NCBI GenBank assembly: GCA_963790525.1
Contig: CAWBOV010000005.1
Location: 186,001 to 250,000 of the forward strand
DNA from: CAWBOV01 sp963790525
GTDB lineage: Bacteria; Actinomycetota; Actinomycetes; Mycobacteriales; Jatrophihabitantaceae
Reading direction: 5' to 3'
Length of the DNA: 64,000 nt
Below are positions 34,354 through 42,464 of this stretch, piece by piece (position 1 is the first letter of the stretch; every line of letters begins with the position of its first letter). The translations under genes and the position numbers were made by a program. The notes below the pieces were generated by a model that was not told the origin of the DNA, made no database searches, and saw only the letters and a program-made list of their open reading frames with translations.

Positions 34354-34818
34354 ATGAACCGTCTGATCATCGCCTGCGCCACCGCGATCGCCGGCATCGC
34401 CGCGGCGGCCGTACCCGCCTTCGTCGGCCTCGCCGGCAACTCCTCCTTCAGCCACCGCCTTCCCGTCCACGCCCCCGCGTCGGCGCAGGTCGTCAGCTTC
34501 GACGGCAGCGGACATGCCAGGTCCACCGTCACACCGCATCCGGTGCCGACCCGGACCGACGACCACGGTGGCCTGCGCACCACGGCCACCCCCACGCCGG
34601 GCGAGGACCACGGCGGGTCGCGGGCGACCACGACCGCGGCGGCCACGCCCAGTGACGATCACGGCGGCCTGCGGACCACACCGGCTCACGAGCCGGGTGA
34701 CGACCGCAGCGCCCCGGCGACCGCGTCCGGCGCCACGGGCAGCGCCGGCAGCACCAGCAGCACCAACAGCACCGGGGACCCGGACGAGCACCACCGCGGC
34801 CGGCGGGGACGGGGCTAG
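34354..34818 (+). CDS. Secreted His/Asp-repeat protein
   Basis: 154 residues. A signal peptide or N-terminal anchor (IIACATAIAGIAAAAVPAFV) precedes a disordered Thr/Pro/Ser/Gly-rich region with three copies of the motif D/E-D-H-G-G-x-R-x-T: DDHGGLRTT, EDHGGSRAT and DDHGGLRTT. It ends with DPDEHHRGRRGRG. No Cys. The repeated His/Asp clusters could bind divalent metals outside the membrane; this is speculation. ATG 34354 is 7 nt after AAGGAG. The stop is 6 nt before the histidine kinase start, so the protein may be a ligand or accessory of that sensor. Confidence 0.65.
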   Translation: MNRLIIACATAIAGIAAAAVPAFVGLAGNSSFSHRLPVHAPASAQVVSFDGSGHARSTVTPHPVPTRTDDHGGLRTTATPTPGEDHGGSRATTTAAATPSDDHGGLRTTPAHEPGDDRSAPATASGATGSAGSTSSTNSTGDPDEHHRGRRGRG

Positions 34819-34824
34819 CCCCAC

Positions 34825-36255
34825 GTGAGCGAAGCCAGCAGCGTCCGCACAGTGGCTGATCCCCGTCGGCCCGCCCGTGCGGATCACCGTGACCCGGTCG
34901 TGCCCACCCCGGCCGACCGGGTCACGGTCGTCTCGCCGTCGACCGCACGCGCGCATTCGGCCGGGGCCCTGTCGGTGCGGGCACTGGTGCTGCAGCTGGC
35001 AACGGTCGCCGCGCTGCTCGCCGTCCTCGTCGCGCTGGGCGGGTCGTTCCTGAGCCACCGCATCGCCGAGCGGCAGGCGGTCCACGACGTCGCCGAGACC
35101 ACCGACATCCTGGCCCAGAGCGTCGTCCAGCCGTCGCTGACCGAAGCGATGGCCGCGACTCCGGCCGCGACCGGTGCCCTGGACAGGCTGGTGCGGACGC
35201 GGGTCCTGTCCGGCTCGCTGGTGCGCGTCAAGATCTGGGCGACGGACGGCACGATCCTCTACTCCGACGAACCACGGCTCGTCGGCGCCTCGTTCGGCCC
35301 GCTGGACGCCGCGGCTCAGCAGGCCCTGAGCGTGCCCGAGACACGAGCGGAGATCACCGATCTCAGCGCCGCGGAGAACGCCCTGGAACGCGGGCAGGGG
35401 CGCCTGCTGGAGGTCTATCGGCCGATCTGGACCCCCGCCGGCACGGAGCTCCTGTTCGAGACCTACTACCGCTACGACGTGGTCAGCGATCGCAGTTCCG
35501 AGCTCTGGCGCGGCTTCGTGGGTATCACGGTCAGCGCGGTCGCCCTGCTCTTCGTGCTCCTGGTCCCGATCGTGTGGGCGCTCCTGCTGCGGGCGCGACG
35601 GGCCCAGCAGCAGCGTGAGGCGGCGATCCAGCGCTCCCTCGACGCGTCGGTGGAGGAGCGGCGCCGCATCGCCGCCGCCCTGCACGACGGCATCGTGCAG
35701 GAGATCGCCGCGGCATCCTTCGCCGTCGCGGGCGGGGCCGAGGCGGCCGCGGCGCGGGGTGAGGTCGCGCTGGCCGCGGACCTGCGCGCCGCCGCGGCGA
35801 CCGTCCGCTCCGGCATGGGCGGCCTGCGTTCCCTCGTGGTCGACATCTACCCGCCGACGCTGGCCGCCGCCGGGCTCCCGACTGCCCTGCGGGACATGGC
35901 GACCACCCTCGCCGGCCGGTCGCTGCAGGTGAGCGTCGAGGTCGACGAGACCGTGGCCGCCGACCTCCCCGAGGACGTCGGGCAGGCGGTCTTCCGCGTT
36001 GCCCAGGAGTGCCTGCGCAACACCGTCAAGCATGCGCAGGCGCAGACGGCGTTCGTCCGGCTGACCGGCGACGGCGAGCACTGCGTCCTCGACGTGGGCG
36101 ACGACGGCCGCGGCTTCGACCCGTCCGTCCGGGCGGCCCGGCAGCTGGGCCGCTCACTGATGGCCGACGCCGCGAGCAGCGTCGGGGCGGGGTTGTGGCT
36201 GGTGTCGGCGGTCGGTCAGGGCACGACGTGGCGGATGGAGGTACCCCTCGGATGA
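34825..36255 (+). CDS. Sensor histidine kinase, NarL/DesK class
   Basis: 476 residues. A 50-residue cytosolic leader, TM1 (LVLQLATVAALLAVLVALGG), an extracytoplasmic sensor of ~155 residues (FLSHRIAERQAVHDVAETTD to TYYRYDVVSD), TM2 (VGITVSAVALLFVLLVPIVW), then HisKA_3 with the phosphorylated His in RRIAAALHDGIVQEIAAASF, and a HATPase domain with NTVKHAQAQ (N box) and VGDDGRGFDPSVR (G1). Start is GTG 34825, 6 nt after the secreted His-repeat gene. The stop overlaps the response-regulator start (ATGA). Signal unknown. Confidence 0.9.
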   Translation: MSEASSVRTVADPRRPARADHRDPVVPTPADRVTVVSPSTARAHSAGALSVRALVLQLATVAALLAVLVALGGSFLSHRIAERQAVHDVAETTDILAQSVVQPSLTEAMAATPAATGALDRLVRTRVLSGSLVRVKIWATDGTILYSDEPRLVGASFGPLDAAAQQALSVPETRAEITDLSAAENALERGQGRLLEVYRPIWTPAGTELLFETYYRYDVVSDRSSELWRGFVGITVSAVALLFVLLVPIVWALLLRARRAQQQREAAIQRSLDASVEERRRIAAALHDGIVQEIAAASFAVAGGAEAAAARGEVALAADLRAAAATVRSGMGGLRSLVVDIYPPTLAAAGLPTALRDMATTLAGRSLQVSVEVDETVAADLPEDVGQAVFRVAQECLRNTVKHAQAQTAFVRLTGDGEHCVLDVGDDGRGFDPSVRAARQLGRSLMADAASSVGAGLWLVSAVGQGTTWRMEVPLG

Positions 36256-36878
36256 TCACGGTGCTGCTCGTGGACGACCACCCGCTGGTGCGCACGGGGC
36301 TGGTGTCGCTGCTCGCCTCGGCCGCCGACATCGAGGTCGTCGGGGAGGCCGAGGACGGCGCTCAGGCGGTCACCGCCGTGGCCGCGCGGCATCCGGACGT
36401 CGTCCTGATGGACCTGTCGATGCCGGTCATGGACGGTGTCGCCGCCACCCGAGCCCTGAGCGCCGACCATCCCGAGGTGCGGGTGGTCGTGCTCAGCTCG
36501 TTCTCCGACCGCGCCCGTGTCCGCGAGGCGATCGACGCGGGGGCGGCGGGCTACGTCCTCAAGGACTGCACGCCGGAGCAGCTGCTCGCCGCGATCCGGT
36601 CCGCGGCGCAGGGGCATGCCCCCGTCGATCCGCGGGTGGCCGGAGCGCTGATCCGCAGCGCGCCCGTCCCCACGCCCGTCCCGTTGAGCCCGCGCGAGAT
36701 CCAGGTGCTGCGCCTGGCGGCCACCGGCCTGGCCAACAAGCAGATCGGCCGCTCGCTGGGCATCACCGAGCGGACCGTGAAGGTTCACCTCGGCAACGTG
36801 TTCCGGCGCATCGGTGTCGCCGACCGCACATCGGCAGCACTATGGGCGAGGGACAACCTGGCCGACGAGCCGGGCTGA
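36252..36878 (+). CDS. Response regulator, NarL/FixJ class
   Basis: 208 residues. Receiver domain: MITVLLVDDHPLVRTGLVSL, phosphoacceptor Asp in DVVLMDLSMPVMDG (about residue 55), switch Lys in AGYVLKD. C-terminal LuxR-type HTH (about 142-200): LSPREIQVLRLAATGLANKQ and GRSLGITERTVKVHLGNVFR. It is translationally coupled to the kinase by ATGA and should be its cognate partner. Targets unknown; the secreted His-repeat gene and DUF5313 are the obvious candidates. Confidence 0.92.
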   Translation: MITVLLVDDHPLVRTGLVSLLASAADIEVVGEAEDGAQAVTAVAARHPDVVLMDLSMPVMDGVAATRALSADHPEVRVVVLSSFSDRARVREAIDAGAAGYVLKDCTPEQLLAAIRSAAQGHAPVDPRVAGALIRSAPVPTPVPLSPREIQVLRLAATGLANKQIGRSLGITERTVKVHLGNVFRRIGVADRTSAALWARDNLADEPG

Positions 36879-36887
36879 GGAAGCGAG

Positions 36888-37337
36888 GTGGTGGGCGTGA
36901 TCTTCCGGCGCCTGTCACGGTCCGCCCCGACGGATCGGCCGGATCCGAAGATCGTCACCCAGCGGCGGCCGACGGTCCGGCAGTGGTTGTGGTACGCCCT
37001 GGGCGGCGGCCTCCCGCCCGAGCTGAGCCAGTGGGTGCTCGCGGACATCACCGGCCGGACGTGGGTCCTCCGGCATCTGGCGCGGGCGCTGGTGCAGCTG
37101 TCACCGCTGATCATCGCGGTGCTGGCCTTCACGCCCGCGCCGGCCGAGGTGCGGGTGTACGGCGTCGTCGGCGCGACGTTCACCGGGTTGTTCTACAGCG
37201 TGGCGATGATGTGGGGGACCACCGAGCACCGACTGATCAAAGCCGGGTTCGCGCCGGGCGTCGCGGAGCAGGCACGCGAGGAGCGGGTGGTGCGGACCCG
37301 CCGTGAGCGCGCCGAGCGGCTGCGCGAACGCGACTGA
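36888..37337 (+). CDS. DUF5313 membrane protein
   Basis: 149 residues, function unknown. The family signature is the segment RQWLWYALGGGLPPELSQWV followed by LADITGRTWVLRHLARALVQ. Two membrane helices follow (LSPLIIAVLAFTPAP and YGVVGATFTGLFYSVAMMWG), and the C-terminus is a charged helix, AREERVVRTRRERAERLRER. GTG 36888 is taken as start, 9 nt after the response regulator; GTG codons two and four positions later are alternatives. Probably in the same transcript as the two-component system. Confidence 0.75.
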   Translation: MVGVIFRRLSRSAPTDRPDPKIVTQRRPTVRQWLWYALGGGLPPELSQWVLADITGRTWVLRHLARALVQLSPLIIAVLAFTPAPAEVRVYGVVGATFTGLFYSVAMMWGTTEHRLIKAGFAPGVAEQAREERVVRTRRERAERLRERD

Positions 37338-37443
37338 CCGGGTGCGCGAAGGCGCGGCTGAGCGGGTGCGCGACGGCGCCTGACCGGGTGCGCGACGGCG
37401 CCTGACTCCGGTGCGACGGCGCCTGAGTCCGGTGCGGCGTCCG
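37335..37443. repeat. Tandem ~22-bp repeats between convergent genes
   Basis: Five imperfect units begin with TGA: 37335-37358, 37359-37380, 37381-37402, 37403-37423 and 37424-37443. The core unit is TGACCGGGTGCGCGACGGCG plus CC. The first TGA is the DUF5313 stop codon, and the last unit touches the stop of the SRPBCC gene. The DUF5313 coding end (GCGCGAACGCGAC) already resembles the unit, suggesting growth by slippage from the gene end. Confidence 0.75.
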
Positions 37444-37830
37444 TCAGGGCCGGACCAGCCGCATCAATGCCAGGTGGGCGATGCTCGCGTAGGCCAGCAG
37501 GATCGGCCGCGGCCCGGTCATCCGCAGGCCGGTGCTCGTGCCGGCACCCGACGGCATGACGGTGTGCTCGAGGCGCAGCACGATCGGGCCCGTCCTGACC
37601 GTCCACGCCCAGGTGCGGGCCTGCTCGTCCACGGCATCGACGACGAAGTGCACCCGCACGCCGAGCGGGCCGAGCACATCACCCTTCGTGCCGGGCCGGA
37701 TCCGGGCGTCGGGGGTGCGCACACCGCGGATCTGGGGCGACCACGACGGCCACAACCGCGGCTGCGCATAGCGCTCCCAGACCACCTCGGGCGGCGCCGC
37801 ACCGCGAGCCCGGACGGTCAGTGCCGCCAT
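37444..37830 (-). CDS. SRPBCC/START-like lipid- or ligand-binding protein
   Basis: 128 residues with the polyketide-cyclase/START-like pattern: a first strand and helix VRARGAAPPEVVWERYAQPR, LWPSWSPQIRGV (typical W-P-x-W-x-P at the pocket mouth), GDVLGPLGVRVHFVVDAVDE, ARTWAWTVRTGPIVLRLEHT and a C-terminal helix LLAYASIAHLALMRLVRP. It is a stand-alone small cup-fold protein; ligand unknown. It converges on DUF5313 and is followed upstream by a G-rich repeat. Confidence 0.75.
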   Translation of the reverse strand: MAALTVRARGAAPPEVVWERYAQPRLWPSWSPQIRGVRTPDARIRPGTKGDVLGPLGVRVHFVVDAVDEQARTWAWTVRTGPIVLRLEHTVMPSGAGTSTGLRMTGPRPILLAYASIAHLALMRLVRP

Positions 37831-37848
37831 CGGGGCAGCGCAAGCAGC

Positions 37849-37896
37849 GGGGCTGTCGGCGGGGCGGGGGCTGTCGGCGGGGCGGGGGCCGTCGGC
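37849..37896. repeat. 18-bp G-rich tandem repeat
   Basis: Unit GGGGCTGTCGGCGGGGCG occurs 2.7 times (starts at 37849, 37867 and 37885). It fills the 82-bp gap between the stress-protein stop and the SRPBCC start. The plus strand has runs of 4-5 G at regular spacing and could form a G-quadruplex. Confidence 0.65.
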
Positions 37897-37912
37897 GCTG
37901 CCCGCTCCGGGG

Positions 37913-38356
37913 TCACCATGCGTCGCTGCGGTCCCGGACCACCACGACCGGGCAGGCTCCGTGACGCACGCAGTACTCGGCGACCGACCCGATGAGCATG
38001 CCGGGGAAGGCGGCCCTCCCCCGCGCGCCGACCACCAGCAGCGCGGCGCCGTCGGCCTGGGTCAGCAGGGCGGGACCGGCGGGGCCCTCGACGACGTGCT
38101 GGGTGACGGGGACGTCGGGGTACCCGGCGAGCTCGGCGGCCACCACCTCGGCGAGCGTGCGCGCGGTGTCCGCGGCCGGGTCGGCTCCCGGCGGGATCCG
38201 GGTGACGTAGTTCGGCCACCGCCAGGTCGAGACCGCGCGCAGCGACGCGCCGGTGGTGCGCGCCTGCTGTGCGGCCCAGGCGACCGCGTGCCGGCTGGCG
38301 TCCGAGCCGTCCACGCCGACGACGATGACCGGCCGCGGGGTCTCGGGGGCGCTCAT
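37913..38356 (-). CDS. Universal stress protein (UspA family)
   Basis: 147 residues. PVIVVGVDGSDASRHAVAWA at the N-terminus and the C-terminal ATP-binding signature G-x2-G-x9-G-S: VVGARGRAAFPGMLIGSVAE then YCVRHGACPVVVVRD. It therefore belongs to the ATP-binding class of Usp proteins, which in actinobacteria respond to hypoxia and stationary phase. The start overlaps the stop of the 100-residue membrane protein (ATGA), placing it third in the symporter operon, where it may regulate transport. Confidence 0.9.
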   Translation of the reverse strand: MSAPETPRPVIVVGVDGSDASRHAVAWAAQQARTTGASLRAVSTWRWPNYVTRIPPGADPAADTARTLAEVVAAELAGYPDVPVTQHVVEGPAGPALLTQADGAALLVVGARGRAAFPGMLIGSVAEYCVRHGACPVVVVRDRSDAW

Positions 38357-38652
38357 GCCGCGTCCTTCCCGGCGGTGTCGTCGTCCTCGGGCGGGGGGAC
38401 GACGAGCGGATTCACGCGGTGCCACACCAGGAAGAGCACGCCCAGCAGCAGCATGCCGAGTCCCAGCCACAGATTGATGTTGATGTTGGCGGCCTTGGCG
38501 CGGGCGGAGTCACTGGTGAAGAACCCGGAGATCGTCAGCATCAGGCCGTACAGCGTGAACAGGCCGCCGATCAGCAGTCGGATGTCGAAGAGCTTGGCAG
38601 CGGCGGACTTGGGCGTCTGGTCGGCGTCCTGGTCCGAGGTCGGTCCGGTCAT
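38353..38652 (-). CDS. Small two-helix membrane protein beside a Na+/solute symporter
   Basis: 99 residues with two predicted membrane helices: LLIGGLFTLYGLMLTISGFF and LWLGLGMLLLGVLFLVWHRV, joined by a short loop, and an acidic Pro-rich end (PPPEDDDTAGKDAA). ATG 38652 is preferred over GTG 38658, since GAGAGG lies 8 nt before it. It follows the symporter stop by 13 nt and overlaps the stress-protein start. Small membrane partners are known for several Na+/solute symporters, so an accessory role is plausible; this family itself is not characterised as far as I know. Confidence 0.75.
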   Translation of the reverse strand: MTGPTSDQDADQTPKSAAAKLFDIRLLIGGLFTLYGLMLTISGFFTSDSARAKAANININLWLGLGMLLLGVLFLVWHRVNPLVVPPPEDDDTAGKDAA

Positions 38653-38665
38653 CGTCACATCCTCT

Positions 38666-40348
38666 CTAGGCGAAGATCACGGACAGGACGACGACGATGC
38701 CGAGCGAGACGCCGCCGAGCAGCTTCGGCGACGCCCACCAGGCGGGCTTGGCCACGGTGTCGGGGTCCGGCGCGTTCGGATCGTGGACGCCCCAGACGAG
38801 GCCGGCCAGCTCGGACACGGGTTTGGGCGTCGTGACGGCCGTGACCGCGACCGTCACCACCAGGTCCGCGACGAACGCGGTGATGGCTCCGTAGAAGTTC
38901 AGCATCTGCGCGTTGATCTTGCCGTGGGTCGGGTCGAACACACCGCCGGGATAGAAGTAGGCGATGTGGTACCCGGCGAAATGCATGACTCCCGCACCGA
39001 GGGTTCCCGCGACCAGGCCGCACAACCCCGCCCACGGCGTGGTGCGTTTCCAGAACATGGCCACGATGAACGTCGCGAACAACGGCGCGTTGAAGTAGGA
39101 GAACAGCAACTGGATGTAGTTCATGATGTTGCTGTAGCCGGAGGCGATGAACGCCGTGCCGATCCCGATGACGATGCCGACCACGGTGATCACGCGACCG
39201 ACCTTGAGGTAGTACCCGTCGCGTCGGCCCTTCACGATGTAGGTCTGCCAGATGTCATAGGTGAAGACGGTGTTGAACGAACTCACATTCGCCGCCATGC
39301 CGGCCATGAAGGCGGCGAGCAGCCCGGCCAGCGCGATGCCGAGCGTCCCGTTGGGCAGGAACTTGTTCATCAGCAGCGGGATCGCGTCGTTGTAGGTGGC
39401 GTTCTTGTCCTTGCCCAGGTTCGGGATCAGCACGAGCGCGATCAGGCCGGGGATGATCGTGAGAGCGGGGATGAAGATCTTCGGAAAGGACCCGATCAGC
39501 GGGGTGCGCTGGGCCGCCGAGAGGTCCTTGGCCGACAGCGCCCGCTGCACCTCGGCGAAGTTGGTCGTCCAGTACCCGAAGGACAGGACGAATCCGAGGC
39601 CCATCACGATGCCGATCCAGTCACCGAGCGGGTTGGTCCAGTGCCCGACGTTCGTGCCGCCCCAGGTGGAGAAGGAGTTGGGCCCCAGCGCGCTCTTGGC
39701 GACCCTGGCCTTCAGCCCGCTGTAGCCGCCGACGTCGTGCAGGCCGATGATCACCAGTGGCACCAGCCCGGCCACGATCACGAAGAACTGCAGCACCTCG
39801 TTGTAGATCGCGCCGGAGAGCCCACCGAGCAGTGATGTAGGCGAGCACGAACACCGCGGAGACGCACGATCGACAGCCAGATCGGCCAGCCGATCAGGGC
39901 GTTGATCACCAGGGCGAGCGCGTACAGGTTCACCCCCGCGGTGAGGACGGCCGCCAGCGGCGAAGGAGATCGCGTTGAACAGGTGGGTCGCCGGATTGAA
40001 GCGGCGGAGCAGGAACTCCGGCACGCTGCGCACCCGCGAGCCGTAGTAGAAGGGCATCATGACGATGCCGAGGAAGACCATCGCCGGGACGGCGCCGATC
40101 CAGTAGAAGTGCAGCGTCGACATTCCGTACTGGGCCCCGTTGGCGGCCATGCCGAGAATCTCGATGGCACCGAGATTGGCGGAGATGAATGCCAGGCCGG
40201 TGACCCAGGCGGGAAGCGAGCGCCCGGAGAGCAGGAAATCCTCACTGGTGGCGACGGCCCGCCGTGCCATCACGCCGATGCCCACGACCAGTGCGAAATA
40301 GATCGCCAGAATCGTGTAGTCGAAGAAATTGACGTCAAGCCTCAGCAC
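38666..40348 (-). CDS. Sodium:solute symporter (SSS family; compensated indels)
   Basis: Na+-coupled uptake transporter of the SGLT/vSGLT type. About 560 residues with 13-14 helices: ILAIYFALVVGIGVMARRAV (TM1), EDFLLSGRSLPAWVTGLAFI, ANLGAIEILGMAANGAQYGM, MPFYYGSRVRSVPEFLLRRF and, after the damaged part, LSFGYWTTNFAEVQRALSAK and GLLAAFMAGMAANVSSFNTV. Between 39965 and 39830 (residues about 130-172) the frame is wrong but returns, so small indels compensate. The correct sequence in the other frames gives TAGVNLYALALVINALIGWP. Start ATG 40348 gives the short periplasmic N-terminus normal for the family. It heads an operon with the small membrane protein and Usp. Close to sugar symporters by motif; substrate not certain. 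Confidence 0.85.
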   Translation of the reverse strand: MLRLDVNFFDYTILAIYFALVVGIGVMARRAVATSEDFLLSGRSLPAWVTGLAFISANLGAIEILGMAANGAQYGMSTLHFYWIGAVPAMVFLGIVMMPFYYGSRVRSVPEFLLRRFNPATHLFNAISFAAGGRPHRGGEPVRARPGDQRPDRLADLAVDRASPRCSCSPTSLLGGLSGAIYNEVLQFFVIVAGLVPLVIIGLHDVGGYSGLKARVAKSALGPNSFSTWGGTNVGHWTNPLGDWIGIVMGLGFVLSFGYWTTNFAEVQRALSAKDLSAAQRTPLIGSFPKIFIPALTIIPGLIALVLIPNLGKDKNATYNDAIPLLMNKFLPNGTLGIALAGLLAAFMAGMAANVSSFNTVFTYDIWQTYIVKGRRDGYYLKVGRVITVVGIVIGIGTAFIASGYSNIMNYIQLLFSYFNAPLFATFIVAMFWKRTTPWAGLCGLVAGTLGAGVMHFAGYHIAYFYPGGVFDPTHGKINAQMLNFYGAITAFVADLVVTVAVTAVTTPKPVSELAGLVWGVHDPNAPDPDTVAKPAWWASPKLLGGVSLGIVVVLSVIFA

Positions 40349-40467
40349 AACCGATCACCACCTGGGGGAGAGTGCACGGCTGCCCCAGCGGTTTGAGACA
40401 GATCGAGAGCCGGGGACGAACCTACCCGCGCTGCCCGTCCACGACCAGACCGTCCGGGTATTTCGGA

Positions 40468-40473
40468 TACGGT
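40468..40473 (+). promoter_or_regulatory. Candidate leaderless -10 box of the methyltransferase gene
   Basis: TACGGT ends 6 nt before GTG 40480, which has no Shine-Dalgarno sequence. Confidence 0.45.
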
Positions 40474-40479
40474 CTGTTC

Positions 40480-41286
40480 GTGGCGAGGACACCCCGGCTC
40501 GCGGCCGGGCGCGCCCGCGCGCTCGGCGTGCCCACCCGCGGGACCACGAATCCGAATCGCCTCCGCCGCATGGACCGCTGGATCGCCCACACCTTGGGCC
40601 CGCTCCTGCGCTCCTCAGCCGAGCCGCTCGTGATCGACCTCGGCTACGGGTCGTCGCCGGTCACCACCGTGGAGCTCGCCCAGCGGCTGCGGGGCGCCCA
40701 CGCCGGGGTCCGGGTGCTCGGGCTGGAGATCGACCCCGACCGGGTGGCCGCCGCGGCCGCGGCGCTCGACCCACCGCGCCTGGACTTCGCCCGCGGCGGC
40801 TTCGAACTCGCCGGTCGGCGGCCGCTGCTCGTGCGGGCGGCGAACGTGCTGCGCCAGTACGACGAGACCGCCGCCGCTCAGGCCTGGCAGACCCTCCGCG
40901 GCGGTCTCGCGCCGGGAGGGGCGATCGTGGAGGGGACGTGCGACGAGATCGGCCGGCTGGGGAGCTGGGTCCTTCTCGACGCGACCGGCGCACGCAGCCT
41001 GACCCTGAGCTGCCGCCTCGCCACGCTCGAGCGCCCGTCCACCTTCGCCGAGCGGCTGCCCAAGGCACTGATCCACCGCAATGTGCCCGGTGAACCGATC
41101 CACGCCCTGCTGCGGGCCCTCGACGCAGCCTGGGACAGCGCCGCCGCCGTGGCACCCTTCGGTCCGCGGCAGCGCTGGTCGGCGGCGTGCGGGGCGCTCA
41201 CCGGCGAGTGGCCGGTCCTCGACCGGGCGGCGCGCTGGCGGATGGGTGAGCTCACGATCGCGTGGGACGCGGTCGCGCCCACCTGA
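40480..41286 (+). CDS. Class I SAM-dependent methyltransferase-like protein
   Basis: 268 residues. The SAM-binding motif I is LVIDLGYGSSPVTTVELAQR (about 48-67) and motif II is VRVLGLEIDPDRVAAAAAAL. The next segment, LDFARGGFELAGRRPLLVRA followed by ANVLRQYDETAAAQAWQTLR, replaces the acidic catalytic loop. LAPGGAIVEGTCDEIGRL corresponds to the post-motif III strand. The Rossmann fold is clear; the substrate is not. I chose GTG 40480 because the N-terminus then starts at the conserved region and a -10-like box lies 6 nt upstream. The longer frame from 40372 has no support. It stands alone, diverging from the symporter operon. Confidence 0.8.
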   Translation: MARTPRLAAGRARALGVPTRGTTNPNRLRRMDRWIAHTLGPLLRSSAEPLVIDLGYGSSPVTTVELAQRLRGAHAGVRVLGLEIDPDRVAAAAAALDPPRLDFARGGFELAGRRPLLVRAANVLRQYDETAAAQAWQTLRGGLAPGGAIVEGTCDEIGRLGSWVLLDATGARSLTLSCRLATLERPSTFAERLPKALIHRNVPGEPIHALLRALDAAWDSAAAVAPFGPRQRWSAACGALTGEWPVLDRAARWRMGELTIAWDAVAPT

Positions 41287-41337
41287 CCGACTGCGGCTCC
41301 GGAGGCGACTCCGGCTCCGGAGGGGCTGTGGAGGCGG

Positions 41338-42396
41338 TCAGAACAGGGAGAGCTGGCCGGTCTCGACGCTGACCGGCGGCGGGACGAGGCGCGGATGCCG
41401 CACGGTCCGCGGCCCGCTGTACTCGACGACCGGCGGGTAGGCGCGGGGCGGCACGCTCACGTTCTCCTGGTGCGCCAGCACGCGCAGCGCTGTGGGCAGC
41501 GTCCACGTCAGCTGCTGCCCCTCGAAGGCCGCCCTGACGCCGTCGACCGGGAACGGCAGCACGCCGGCTCCGGCGGAGAGATCGAGCCCGAGCTCGACGT
41601 CGGCGTGCATCGTCATGACCTGGCAGTTCAGCTCCCAGGCGGTCCGCGCGGCAGGGTCGGCCAGGCGCCGGGCCGCGCCTGCCCCGACGGCCGCCACGAC
41701 GCGTTCGCCGCCGGCGGCGATGTCGTCGAACGCCGCCCGGGCCGAACCGAGGGCGCAGAGCAGCTTCGCCGCGGTCTTCGGGCCGATGCCGTGCACGCCG
41801 GGGAGGTTGTCCGAGGCGTCGCCACGCATGGCGGCGTAGTCGCGGTACTGCTCGGGGCGGATGCCGATCATGAGCTCGAGCCGGTCAGGCGTGAGCAGGG
41901 GCGAGGCCTCGACGCCGCCGTTGATGATGCGCAGTACCCGGGTGTGGTCGTCGATGAGGGCGAAGGAGTCGCGGTCGGAGGTGACGATCACCGAGGTCGC
42001 GCCCTCCGATCGGGCGAACGCCGACGCCGACGCCAGGACGTCGTCGGCCTCGAGCCCGTCGGGGACGACGACCGCCACGCCCATGGCCCGCAGCACCTCG
42101 ATCGCCAGCAGCAGCTGCTCGACCAGGGTCTCCAGCTTGTCGCTGCGGGTGGCCTTGTACTGCGGCCACCGCGCCCGGCGCGAACTGGCGGTCGGATCGT
42201 CGAAGCCGACGACGATCGCGTCGGGGTTGATGCGCTCGACCGCGGTGACCAGCTGGGACAGCAGGCCGCGCACGGCCCACATGGGACGACCGTCAACCGA
42301 GTGCAGCCCGGTTCCCGCCTGCGCGTGGAAGCTGCGGTGGACGAGGGAGTTCCCGTCGATCGCCATCAACACCCGGGATCCGGCCACGCCGTCCAC
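41338..42396 (-). CDS. 5'-3' exonuclease (PIN/FEN fold) ending in a sliding-clamp motif
   Basis: Stand-alone 5' nuclease related to the N-terminal domain of DNA polymerase I; removes flaps and RNA primers. Metal ligands: LMAIDGNSLVHRSFHAQ (Asp), IVVGFDDPTASSRRARWPQY (Asp, Arg/Lys clamp), VVVPDGLEADDVLASASAFA (Glu-Asp-Asp), IVTSDRDSFALIDD (Asp-x-Asp) and the H3TH motif YAAMRGDASDNLPGVHGIGP. At 352 residues it is longer than the core by a C-terminal extension of ~60 residues that finishes with the exact pentapeptide QLSLF, the consensus bacterial beta-clamp-binding motif. Start GTG 42396 is taken; ATG 42366 is possible. Confidence 0.9.
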   Translation of the reverse strand: MDGVAGSRVLMAIDGNSLVHRSFHAQAGTGLHSVDGRPMWAVRGLLSQLVTAVERINPDAIVVGFDDPTASSRRARWPQYKATRSDKLETLVEQLLLAIEVLRAMGVAVVVPDGLEADDVLASASAFARSEGATSVIVTSDRDSFALIDDHTRVLRIINGGVEASPLLTPDRLELMIGIRPEQYRDYAAMRGDASDNLPGVHGIGPKTAAKLLCALGSARAAFDDIAAGGERVVAAVGAGAARRLADPAARTAWELNCQVMTMHADVELGLDLSAGAGVLPFPVDGVRAAFEGQQLTWTLPTALRVLAHQENVSVPPRAYPPVVEYSGPRTVRHPRLVPPPVSVETGQLSLF

Positions 42397-42464
42397 TGTG
42401 CCTCATCCCGCCGCGGTGGGGCGAATCCCACTCCGCGCGGCGCCGCCCGACGCGTCCGGCGGCG

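Noticed and set aside
37961..39835. Long plus-strand frame opposite the stress protein and symporter
   Set aside because: Shadow of minus-strand genes; no recognisable motif and repetitive His/Arg/Asp composition.
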